This document shows positions 1 through 6,796 of a stretch of DNA of 10,388 nt, piece by piece. Numbering within the stretch: position 1 is the stretch's first letter; each line of letters opens with the position of its first letter. The translations under genes and the position numbers were made by a program. The notes under the pieces were generated by a model. That model was given only the letters and a program-made list of their open reading frames with translations, made no database searches and had not been told where the DNA came from. Source of the DNA: Euperipatoides rowelli (Eukaryota > Onychophora > Udeonychophora > Euonychophora > Peripatopsidae); NCBI GenBank assembly GCA_003024985.2, contig PXIH01S0044226.1; one strand, 5' to 3'.

Positions 1-278
1 GAAACGAAACCAAAAGCCGTCACAACCGCAGTGTTAGATTAGCTTATCATCCGTGGACAACTAGTCATAATATATATAAAGTAGGCAGGCTACGTGGCGC
101 TCATTACATTATTTTGTAGGCTACACCTGTAAATTAAAAACAACAAACCAATAACTGTTATTATGCAATTATTTAGCAGTTTCTTATATTATTGTTGTTG
201 TCCAAAAAAAATATTTTTGGCTAGAATGCATACTTAAATAAGGCCGCTGCTTGACACTCCTCCCTACTTCTCTTATTT
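1..278. other. Unassigned AT-rich DNA
   Basis: I recognise no gene, RNA or transposon here. The stretch has a TATA-like run near 69-80 and a short GC-richer patch near 85-105, but neither is linked to a coding region. A CAGTGTTAGATT string at about 31-42 vaguely resembles the hAT end seen at 4514-4525, without other support. The stretch ends at a single N (279), so continuity with what follows is uncertain. Confidence 0.4.
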
Positions 279-279
279 N

Positions 280-401
280 TAAGTTGTAATTTATGAATTG
301 TTCAATTTTGTATTTAATTTTGTTGTTTAATATTGCGACAAGAGTCTAGAAAAGCGTCCTAGGATGATCGGCTCACTATACTATTATTATTATTATTATT
401 A
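280..401 (+). repeat. Probable 3' end of a LINE with (ATT)n tail
   Basis: T-rich non-coding sequence ends in a perfect trinucleotide run (TAT/ATT, 382-401). Some CR1/L2-group retrotransposons end in short microsatellite tails of this kind, and LINE fragment E in this window ends the same way at 5819-5834. No coding sequence of the parent element is visible to the left, which is cut by the N at 279. The assignment rests on tail type only, and a plain microsatellite is the alternative. Confidence 0.4.
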
Positions 402-1043
402 CTAAAATAATGAACTTGTCACTTTTACATGGAGAAGTGGTTTCTTGCTGGAAATTAAATAACTTACTATATATATCCTAAATATAAAAAGGGTAAAAGG
501 GATAACATTCTATCTTACAGACCTATAGTCAATAATTCTGCAATTGCAAAAATAGGAGAGAAAATGTTCTTAAATATTCTGGATGATTGGATTAAAAAAC
601 ATAATATTTTACCTGATTTTTTACATGGTTTTTGTAAAAAAAAAAATCATGGAGGTTTTCTCTAAATATATACTTGAAGGTTTTGAGTGTAGATTGCAGA
701 CTGATGTCATTTTTATGGACATTAAGTCAGCATTTGACTCAANTGATCATGAAATACTGCTGAGAAAGTTATTCAAGCATGACTGTCCAATTTTTATTCT
801 TAACTGGATAGAGGATTATTTATATAGGAGACGTGTTAAAACTGACATAGGTGGAGAGTTCTCCGATATAAACATTTTATACACTGGCCTACCGCAAGGA
901 TCTTCTTTGTCAGCTAGCTTATTTAACTTGTTCTTTATTGCTTTCCCTAATTTAAAGAGTGTAAACTTTGTCATTTATGCAGATGACATTAAAATTTTCA
1001 ATCACATCTCATCTTTTGTTGATGCAGATATTCTTCAAACAAA
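401..1043 (+). pseudogene. LINE copy A, ORF2 reverse transcriptase core (CR1/L2 group)
   Basis: This is part of a non-LTR retrotransposon ORF2, whose reverse transcriptase would copy element RNA at a nicked chromosomal site. Homology starts right after the (ATT)n run with the pre-motif NLSLLHGE, almost identical to NLSLLHGK in copy D. It then reads PKYKKGKRD and SYRPI in a second frame. After a frameshift in the A-run near 636-645 a long frame carries motif A (DIKSAFDS-DH, 718-750), motif B (GLPQGSSLSASLFN, 886-927) and the catalytic YADD (976-987). The three aspartates of the active site are intact. A further frameshift lies in the ATATAT run near 470-477. The N at 743 falls inside motif A without breaking the frame. 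Coding stops at the N at 1044. The copy is 5'-truncated and dead; assignment to the CR1/L2 group is from motif style and the absence of RNase H. Confidence 0.9.
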
Positions 1044-1044
1044 N

Positions 1045-1165
1045 CTGTAACTTCACTCCTAAAAATAAAAAAAAAACCCTCTGATTTTGGGCTAGGGGGT
1101 TTTTAAACCCCCTTAAAAAAATTCTAGCGCGACCTCTGGGTGCGCGGTATTCCCCCACTTCCCCT
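1045..1165. other. Non-coding block interrupting copy A, with GC-rich hairpin
   Basis: Between the RT core and the RT thumb of copy A lies about 120 bp with no RT homology, where roughly 30 codons of palm-to-thumb sequence would be expected. It contains a near-perfect palindrome at 1094-1113 (AGGGGGTTT, two-base loop, AAACCCCCT), flanked by GCTAG (1091-1095) and CTAGC (1124-1128). A GCGC-rich run follows. It could be a small inserted element or a mis-join, because it begins exactly at an N. Confidence 0.5.
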
Positions 1166-1856
1166 ATATGTTATTTGGTAGATTTAATGATAATATAACT
1201 GATGATTTTCACATCAAAGATTCCCCAATTGCTAGAGTTAGAATCCCAAAAAGATCTTGCAATATGGTTTGAGGAGAATTTGTCTTTTCAGACTCATCTT
1301 AATTTTGTAAAAAATAAAATGAGATCAAAATTTGCAACGATAAAAAGATCATTTGAGGTTATGCCACCAGGTCTATTTTCTGAGCTATGTAAGTCATTGA
1401 TTCAGCCTCACATTGACTATTGTTCATCTGTTTATATCATTATGACAAAGAGAAACTAACATTAGAAAAACAATTCAGAGCTATGACCAAAAAGATTATA
1501 GGTTTCAAAAATAAAAGTTATTTAGAACACAAAGATTCTCTAAGTGTACATACACCCGTACAATGTATTTTTATTAATGATTTATCATTTATGTATAATC
1601 ATATTAAGTTGTATGGAGAAAATGGGTTATTCAAATTTAGTCTCTGCTCTTCAACTAGAAACCATGGCCTTAAACTCCTATGCAATTTTTGTTGTTTAAA
1701 TGTACAAGGATTTGCAATTCAAAATCGATCCATACTTTGGTGGAACAATCTCCCCGAGGAAATTATCAAATCATTATCTATAGACTATTTAGTTTTAAGA
1801 AAAAACTAATAACTTTCATGGAATCCTCAGATGACTTTAAACAATTGTCCAGTTGA
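1166..1856 (+). pseudogene. LINE copy A, ORF2 thumb and C-terminal region
   Basis: This continues the ORF2 of copy A after the interrupting block. Reading starts at about LFGRFND (1172 onward), then shifts frame near 1225-1240 into KDLAIWFEENLSFQTHLNFV and QPHIDYCSSVY. These are the conserved post-RT signatures of CR1/L2-type elements (KDLGI, then RP-x-EY). A second frameshift near 1435-1445 leads to the Lys/Arg-rich stretch and the C-terminal WNNLPEEI motif. A third, near 1780, gives FKKKLITF and a stop at 1854-1856. No RNase H domain follows, as expected for this group. At least three frameshifts mean it is not functional. Confidence 0.88.
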
Positions 1857-2189
1857 TGTAAATAAGTTATTTTAATTTAATTACTTAGTAACTATGTATT
1901 GTTGGATTCTGATCATTATATTGGTTATCTGTTTTAAAATTTGGCCATTTCTGTTGTAAAAGTTAATTTCTTGTTGTGATTTCCGTATTATTTATATTTC
2001 CATTTTAATTACTTGTTTGTGGTTATAATGTCCTTTACTGTAGATCTGTTAATATATTACGTTACCATATAAACTGTTTCAAAATTGTGTAAATAAGCTT
2101 TACTGTTATTAATGACAATTACTTGTACATATTAAGCTATTTAAAAGTCTTTTAGACTTTTTCAAAATAAAGATTCTTTCTAATTCTAT
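1857..2189 (+). other. 3' UTR and tail of LINE copy A
   Basis: T-rich non-coding sequence runs from the ORF2 stop to an AATAAAG-containing end (about 2166-2190) followed by short degenerate A/T repeats. Copy C ends with a similar AATAAAG plus short repeat at 9480-9500. This suggests related 3' ends recognised by related reverse transcriptases. The right limit is a guess. Confidence 0.6.
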
Positions 2190-2555
2190 TAAAAATCTAA
2201 ACTGAACAAAAAAAAAGCAACAACTTTTAAAATATAGAATAGATGTAAGAAATAATTTCATTATTACTCATATTTAAAAGTTCTTGTAGTTATTGCATTT
2301 TAATACATAGGTTTCAATGAGTCGTAAAAATTACGACACGCGCCCGCTCATGTTAAAAATTAGGGTGTGCCAGCTCGAAGTTTAAACTTAAAAAAAAAAG
2401 GCCAATATTTTATTTTACATTTTATTGATAAATAATGAATTAAGAGCATCAAGGAAGTAAAAAAAAAAATCTGCTTAAAATTTAAGGAAAGAAAATAAAT
2501 GCAACATTTTTTTAAAAATCATTTTTAAATCTTTTTAAAATGCTTTTTTTTTTTT
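2190..2555. other. Unassigned AT-rich DNA
   Basis: I see no coding or transposase signature. There are several A- and T-runs, and a 7-bp hairpin at 2321-2337 (GTCGTAA, three-base loop, TTACGAC) followed by a GC-richer patch near 2338-2350. It ends in an uninterrupted T-run (2544-2560). Confidence 0.5.
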
Positions 2556-2697
2556 TTTTTGTCCAATTATTATTATAACTAATCGGCTGACTAATCANTT
2601 TTTGTCCAATTATTATTATAACTAATCGGCTGACTAATCAGCCGATTACTGATTAGACGATTATCTTGATAATTGGACGATTAATTGGTCCATCTCT
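2556..2697. repeat. hAT-type transposon end with nested palindromes
   Basis: The right edge reads GGTCCATCTCTA (2686-2697). Its complement, TAGAGATGGACC, fits the loose hAT terminal pattern (C)AGRGATGG. Inside lie repeated AATCGnC/ATTA blocks typical of hAT subterminal transposase-binding repeats. They include an 11-bp-arm palindrome (TAATCGGCTGA at 2623-2633 against TCAGCCGATTA at 2638-2648). As oriented this is a right-hand terminus, so the transposase fragment at 2941 lies outside this element. A 42-bp stretch (2556-2597) is repeated exactly at 2599-2640 across the N at 2598, probably an assembly duplication. Confidence 0.6.
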
Positions 2698-2940
2698 AAA
2701 AAAATTGCATTACATATTATAGAAATTTAATGATTTTCTATTGAATAACTGGTTCTACCATAAATAGACTAAAATTCTTAAAAATAAAGAAATAATAGTT
2801 TGGAGACAAAATGCCAATCCCTGCAAAAGGGCAGAAGACTGAAAAGGAGTTTCATTATCGAGGAGAAGGGATCTGGTTCTTGCTGCAGTCGTACAACAGA
2901 CAGCCAAAGATATGCTAATAGATGAAACATTACATTACCA

Positions 2941-3279
2941 GTGTTATATAAATCCTTTGCCACAGACACAGATTCTGAAGAAGAATCTTTTTATGATTTT
3001 AAAAAACCAAAACCTCATGAAAACATTGAAGCAAAAAAAGAAATAGAAAATTTTTTTAATTTCCCTGAAGGAAACATTCAGTCATTGAACAGTTATCCGA
3101 CATTAAAGCAAATATTTATCAAATATAACACACCATTGCCAAGTAGTGCTGCAGTTGAACGTCTGTTTAGTGTGGGGGGAGAAATATTCAACAAGAAAAG
3201 GGAAAAAATCTCAGACTTTAATTTTGAAGCTCAGTTTTTGCTAAAAACAAATACCGGTAAAGACGTTTTAAATTTTTAA
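2941..3279 (+). pseudogene. hAT transposase, C-terminal dimerisation domain
   Basis: hAT transposases are RNase-H-fold DDE enzymes, and the C-terminal dimerisation region is their most conserved part. Here about 112 codons are open. An acidic Ser/Glu stretch (TDSEEESF) is followed by the hallmark block near residues 65-100: TPLPSSAAVERLFSVGG, then KKREKISDFNFEAQFLLKTN. These match the family pattern (LPxSSxxxERxFSxxG ... KR..L....E..L.LK.N). The frame has no convincing Met. It is closed upstream by a stop at 2923-2925, and the catalytic core and BED zinc finger are absent or unreadable. Sequence 2698-2940 has possible out-of-frame remnants but nothing I can assign. It is a truncated relic of an element of about 600-700 residues. 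Confidence 0.88.
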
Positions 3280-3892
3280 TACCTATGTTGCAAATAATTA
3301 GCCTACATTGGAATTTGCAAATATCAATGTTGTTATCCTTAGTTTTTTTTTTAATGAATTCACTAATAATGAAGGTAATTTTTACACCTTACCTTGTGTT
3401 TTGTATTTTTCTTTACTTATCTTAAATGTTATTTGCGAATCATAGCATTTAGTTTGGAATTACAAATATTATTCACTTCTGAAAACAATGAAGAAGCGAA
3501 GGTGTTTATATCTTGAGTACACTAACCCAATATTGTTTTATTATTTCATTTTAATATTTATAAATTTTTACTATCCCATAGATCACTATATTAATTTACA
3601 CATTGTGTTGACTTATTTTAAACCTTTAAATGAGGTTTCAGAGTTCACAAAGCCTCATTTGCATTGCAACAGAAAAATTATACCCAACTTAACATTTATG
3701 CTGCTCTTTAATCAGGTTTTTTTAAAAATATATTTATTATTGGATTTAAAAAATTAAAAATAAAAAGGCCAACTCAGCAGGGGGAGGGGAGCAGATGTTA
3801 TTTCTACATCGCTGCTTTTTACCTAGATCCTGTTCGAAGTTTGATGTTTCTAATATTATTCCCTACATGATACATCAGTTTGAGAATTTTTA
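3280..3892. other. Non-coding, possibly 3' part of the hAT element
   Basis: There are no recognisable domains. It is AT-rich with T-runs (3341-3350, 3719-3724) and one GC-rich patch near 3778-3792. It lies between the hAT transposase C-terminus and a hAT-like subterminal repeat array, so it may be that element's 3' non-coding DNA; this is inference from position only. An open frame of 89 codons (3488-3757) is low-complexity and resembles no family I know. Confidence 0.4.
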
Positions 3893-4044
3893 ATTGCAAA
3901 GTAACTTGTAAGTTACTCAATTACCTTTTTCAAGTAACTTTACTTTTACTCGATTAGTTTTTTAAATAAGTAACTTCACTTTTACTCACTTTTACAAGAA
4001 AGTAACTTTACTTTTACTCAATTAGTTTTTTAAATAAGTAACTT
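3893..4044. repeat. AAGTAACTT subterminal tandem repeat, left part
   Basis: The motif AAGTAACTT followed by TACTTTTACTC recurs at 3932, 3968, 4000 and 4036, giving a composite unit of about 68 bp (36 + 32). Variants such as CGATTAG versus CAATTAG distinguish the copies. Arrays of GTAACTT/TTTTACTC are typical of subterminal regions of one group of animal hAT transposons. The array is cut at the N at 4045 and resumes at 4819. Confidence 0.65.
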
Positions 4045-4045
4045 N

Positions 4046-4118
4046 TAAATATTTGTCCGGATACAATAAAAAATGTCCGGTAAATATTTACATATACCGG
4101 ACAATTGTCCAGAACCAT
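4046..4118. repeat. TGTCCGG palindromic repeat
   Basis: TGTCCGG occurs at 4054-4060 and 4074-4080. The second copy forms 9-bp arms (TGTCCGGTA 4074-4082, TACCGGACA 4095-4103) around an AT-rich loop, followed by the perfect palindrome GGACAATTGTCC (4099-4110). Such structure suggests the end of a DNA transposon or MITE, but neither terminal repeat nor target duplication can be fixed. It starts at an N. Confidence 0.5.
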
Positions 4119-4138
4119 TTTGTTAATTTTTCGCACAC

Positions 4139-4426
4139 TGTGATATAGCTAATGCATTTAATACTTACTATTCACGTAACTCTAAGCCTTATCATAAAAT
4201 TATTCGAAACATTTGTGATTCTGATGGGGTTTGTACAGTCAATGAGTCCGATATATCAGAGGTTATTACTGGTCTGAAAAATTCACATGATTTCAGAACA
4301 GATGGGGTATCTATGTTTTTCATTAAACAATGTATAAATTTCTTCTCAACTCACTTGCACCAATGTTGCACCAATGATTTGTAAAATTAACCAAGACATA
4401 AAACTAATTGACACCTGGTTGACATC
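4139..4426 (+). pseudogene. LINE fragment B, ORF2 pre-RT region
   Basis: This is the linker between endonuclease and reverse transcriptase of a CR1/L2-type ORF2. It opens with DIANAFNTYYS (compare the family signature iAnaFNeyF) and runs through SDISEVITGLKNSHDFRTDGV (compare i..lk.skG.DgI). A frameshift follows and reads APMICKINQDIKLIDTWLTS before the N at 4427. The shift sits at an exact 11-bp tandem duplication (TTGCACCAATG at 4355-4365 and 4366-4376). About 80 codons are open before the stop at 4382. Copy A starts at about the residues where B ends, but they overlap slightly, so they are unlikely to be halves of one copy. No catalytic motif is included. Confidence 0.75.
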
Positions 4427-4427
4427 N

Positions 4428-4525
4428 TAAAAATAAAATACCCCCAAATACCCTCATTTGGTGAATACCCTCAAGCATCCAAAATACCCATTTTTCGGGT
4501 AATTACCCTCAATCTAGCAACACTG
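4428..4525. repeat. hAT-type right end with TACCCTCA subterminal motifs
   Basis: The stretch ends in CTAGCAACACTG (4514-4525), whose complement CAGTGTTGCTAG fits the hAT terminal consensus CAGnGnTGnC. Inside, TACCC-type motifs repeat at least five times (for example ATACCCTCA and ATTACCCTCA), as expected of transposase-binding sites. The next eight bases, CTCATTAA (4526-4533), could be a hAT 8-bp target duplication, but the left end is not found. It starts at an N, so the element is incomplete here. Confidence 0.55.
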
Positions 4526-4817
4526 CTCATTAACAAATTATGTCTCATTAAGTAAACGAGACCAATCATTTATTTAACATGCAGCAATAATTTTAATAAA
4601 TATAAATAAAAGTTTTGTTCATTAAAGAGAAAATTATTTTTTGATACAAATTTTCCCTTCATTTACGTTTATGTGTTTTTTTACTTCTTTCGACAGATCT
4701 CGTTTAATTAACGAGACCAAATTTGCCTACCGAGACCAAAACAAACATTCAAGATGGTAGCCTAGTTTATTAATTCAACTACAGTGCCTAGAATATCTAG
4801 GTAGTAAAGTATATTTA
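4526..4817. other. Unassigned, with GAGACCAA motifs and a palindrome
   Basis: No coding signature. CGAGACCAA recurs at about 4557, 4712 and 4730. A perfect palindrome with arms TCTCGTT/AACGAGA spans 4698-4716, and a 6-bp-arm hairpin (CCTAGA/TCTAGG) sits near 4786-4800. These may be remnants of another small DNA transposon. It ends at the N at 4818. Confidence 0.4.
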
Positions 4818-4818
4818 N

Positions 4819-4931
4819 TTACTTTTACTCAATTAGTTTTTTAAATAAGTAACTTTACTTTTACTCACTTTTACAAGAAAGTAACTTTACTTTTACTCAA
4901 TTAGTTTTTTAAAGTAACTTCCCCAACAATG
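4819..4931. repeat. AAGTAACTT array, right part, with hAT-like terminus
   Basis: The AAGTAACTT/TTTTACTC array of 3893-4044 resumes here and ends in AACTTCCCCAACAATG (4916-4931). Its complement starts CATTGTTGGGGAAGTT, which resembles hAT ends of the type CAnTGnTGGGnAAGT. The first 37 bases (4819-4855) are identical to 4008-4044, the last 37 before the N at 4045. This is the right end of a hAT-like element, possibly the one whose transposase tail lies at 2941-3279. Confidence 0.6.
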
Positions 4932-4944
4932 TATAATAATAATA

Positions 4945-5113
4945 CCACCAACTGAAAAAAAAAGAGCGCCCAACCAAGCCGGATCGAATATGCACTAAAA
5001 ATTAAAAAACGCTGTAAAACAGGATATTATTGTCTTGTGTGCCAAGAGAAACCAGGTCTTTGTGAGTAAGAGTGGTTTCAAGAAATGTTACCAGACATTA
5101 TATATTTTTTTTA
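4945..5113 (+). pseudogene. piggyBac transposase C-terminal Cys-rich tail, relic
   Basis: piggyBac-type DDE transposases end in a short RING/zinc-ribbon-like cysteine-rich domain that helps bind the transposon ends. Across three frames I read PPTEKK, then RPTKPDRICTKN, then KKRCKTGYYCLVCQEKPGLC and finally FKKCYQT. This is the family order: ...RC-x-C..., TRYYC-x-x-C..., PxLC, CFxxYH. Zinc-ligand cysteines in YYCLVCQ and PGLC are visible. At least three shifts, one in the A9 run at 4955-4963, plus stops at the Glu codon after PGLC, show decay. The catalytic domain is absent; the relic abuts the hAT end at 4931. Identification rests on about 50 residues. Confidence 0.65.
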
Positions 5114-5316
5114 ATTGTTTATTATGTTACCTAATAATTTGTGTGATACAATTTCATTCAATAATACCGTAAATATAAAGTTTTATAAAACCCAGTGAAA
5201 CCCACTCCAAGTTCACATTTCATAATAAAAATATTTTTGTGCCAAAATAGTCTATACCAGTAACTAGTTTTTTTTTTTTTTTTAAATATAATCATATTGG
5301 GTAGAGAGTATAAAGG
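5114..5316. other. AT-rich spacer with T16 run
   Basis: No coding signature. It includes a long T-run at 5268-5283 and a GTGAAAC...GTTCAC imperfect inverted repeat near 5197-5217. It may include the 3' flank of the piggyBac relic, but no TTAA-flanked terminus can be fixed. Confidence 0.4.
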
Positions 5317-5689
5317 TGGTTGAACATTTCCTTGAAAGCCAGAGAAAAGTTAAACCTAATGTCTATTCAAAAAATTAAACAAAAGAATTTGGCAATTTTA
5401 ATATGGAAGACATTACACACAAAAAAAACCTAAATATCCATATAATTTGCTTATACCGATTTCTAATATACATGATGTAGGAACTAGATTAGGATCTTCT
5501 AGAGGACTAATGATTCCTGTGACCAAGACTAACATGGGTAGTCGTACATTTAGTAGTACAGCCCCAAAGCTGTGGAATGGACTACCAGCTCATATAAGAG
5601 AATGCACTAATTTAAACCTATTTAAAAAAAAACTAATATTACACCTAGAAAAAAATGACATAACTCGGGTACTAATTGTTATAATTTAG
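5317..5689 (+). pseudogene. LINE fragment E, ORF2 C-terminus (L2-like)
   Basis: This is the last part of a non-LTR ORF2, beyond the catalytic RT. Translation begins near WLNISLKAREKLN (compare hWLPv..R..fKl), continues NLAILIWKTLHTKK and, after a frameshift in the A8 run at 5421-5428, PKYPYNLLIPIS. It then carries the most conserved tail block of L2-like elements: GSRTFSSTAPKLWNGLPAHI, RECTNLNLFKKKL and a stop at 5687-5689. It differs clearly from the tail of copy A (WNNLPEEI) and copy C, so it is another lineage. It is 5'-truncated to about 520 bp including the UTR, as is usual after incomplete reverse transcription. One frameshift only suggests it is younger than copies A and C. Confidence 0.88.
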
Positions 5690-5835
5690 TTTACCTTATT
5701 ACTTTAGAATTTACATTAATATGTTAATACATTACATCCTCTAACTTATTTAACATCGTTCAAAAACTCAACAATGGACCTTGAATACCGCTATTTAGTG
5801 AAGGCCTGGCTATATTGGTTATTATTATTATTACT
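5690..5835 (+). repeat. 3' UTR and (ATT)n tail of LINE E
   Basis: Short non-coding sequence after the ORF2 stop contains a CTTGAATACCGC segment and an imperfect GC-richer fold, then ends in TTATTATTATTATTA (5819-5833). (ATT)n tails and a structured 3' UTR are how this LINE type presents its RNA for target-primed reverse transcription. Confidence 0.65.
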
Positions 5836-6151
5836 TTCTGTTCCATTTGCAGTTAATATTTATCCTCCAGTTAGGCTTGCCATGTGACCCGATTCCGGTG
5901 GGACTGTTACGCTTTAAGAGATAAAATCCCTTGCCCCACGGCAATGTCATGCGAGACGTCAAATGTCTCGCTTTTCATTTTGGTTACGTATGCAAGAATT
6001 TTCCCTTTAAAAAAAAAAAAATTATTTATATTTATGTACTTTATAGTGTAAATTTATATACTGTTTTATATTGTTATTACTTTAAATTGAATTTATTTGT
6101 TAGCTTCAACTTATATTCGGAAATAAAGTTTATTTAAAAAAAAAAAAAAAA
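5836..6151 (+). repeat. Polyadenylated retroposed unit, origin unknown
   Basis: The stretch ends with AATAAA (6122-6127) nine bases before a run of 16 A (6136-6151), the signature of a reverse-transcribed poly(A) RNA. The 5' part (5870-5975) is GC-richer than its surroundings and holds a perfect 7-bp hairpin (GCGAGAC 5951-5957, GTCTCGC 5965-5971). I found no tRNA-type A or B box, so a tRNA-derived SINE is not supported. A LINE 3' end, a 5'-truncated processed pseudogene or a non-tRNA SINE are all possible. The left boundary is arbitrary, set at the end of LINE E. Confidence 0.5.
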
Positions 6152-6280
6152 TTTAAAGATCTTGGTTTTATCTGGCCACACTCTGCAAAACATTCAATCT
6201 GCACTGTTTGTGATATCGGCACAGACTTCACGGTTTCGAACTATAACTTTCTGGTAAGATTATTATTATTATTATTATTT
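6152..6280. other. GC-richer segment ending in (ATT)n microsatellite
   Basis: Bases 6152-6250 are less AT-rich than the flanks and open in one frame (about 33 codons, including IWPHSAKHSICTVCDIG). They are followed by TCTGGTAAGAT, which looks like a splice donor. An ATT run fills 6259-6280. A decayed exon, perhaps with a zinc-finger CxxC, is conceivable, but it is too short to assign. Confidence 0.3.
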
Positions 6281-6796
6281 AAAAATTTGGTGTTTTCCTT
6301 TCTGTTGATGGTAAAAATATACCGTATTAAAATCACAGGAAAAATACCAATAAAACGATATCTGTTATGTATTACAGCAAACCACATTTTTTCCAAGTAT
6401 AATTCTGTATGTTTTATTTCAAGTTATTTTTTTATTATTTATCTTTCTTTGTCTTACAAATAAAATATGTGTGAATCAACTGGATTCTTCGATCTGTTGT
6501 CGTCTTAAAAAATCTACTTTGATACTCATTTTCTAGTTGAATATTGCAAAAATGATTTCCGCGACTTTGATTTTCTGCGCTTTGGTTTGTTTTGAAGTGT
6601 GTTATAATGGATCATATGATTTGATTATTGATAATTATGGAAGTAAAATTTATAATTTTTCAATTTATGGATTGATGTTTTTTTAGTTTTTCAAATCGAT
6701 ATAGAAAAATTACCTATAATTGATTTGGTAATATAATTGTTACTGTGATTGGGCTGAAATTTGTTAGGTAGCCTAATACAGTAATAAATCTGCTGT
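6281..6796 (+). other. Non-coding; may include 5' UTR of LINE copy C
   Basis: No family signature. Because ORF1 of copy C begins at about 6797, the region just upstream could be its 5' UTR and internal promoter, but no element start or target duplication is visible. A 44-codon open frame at 6551-6685 begins with a hydrophobic stretch; it is short and unsupported. Confidence 0.4.

Noticed and set aside
1-45. Left end of the hAT element that terminates at 4525
   Set aside because: CAGTGTTAGATT shares only part of CAGTGTTGCTAGATT, needs a gap, and has none of the TACCCTCA-type subterminal motifs.
69-80. TATA box of a promoter
   Set aside because: TATATATAAA strings occur by chance in DNA this AT-rich and no transcript or coding start follows.
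743-743. N at 743 as another contig join
   Set aside because: RT motif A reads straight across it in frame with no homology break and no flanking repeat, so it is more likely a single ambiguous base.
2778-2969. Open frame of 63 codons on the minus strand
   Set aside because: It has no domain similarity, is hydrophobic and low in complexity, and overlaps the region just before the + strand hAT transposase; it looks like an accidental frame.
3488-3757. Open frame of 89 codons on the + strand
   Set aside because: The translation is a low-complexity Phe/Ile/Tyr/Asn mixture as expected from AT-rich non-coding DNA, with no known motif.
5870-5975. tRNA-derived SINE head
   Set aside because: GTGACCCGATTCCGGTGGGAC recalls a T-loop in part, but there is no GGTTCGAATCC B box and no A box at the right spacing.
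5931-6137. Open frame of 68 codons ending in the poly(A) region
   Set aside because: It runs through an A-rich stretch and the AATAAA signal; the composition is that of a 3' UTR and no domain is visible.
6551-6685. Short frame with a signal-peptide-like start
   Set aside because: It is 44 codons long, has no downstream domain, and lies in the likely 5' UTR of LINE C; hydrophobic frames arise easily in T-rich DNA.
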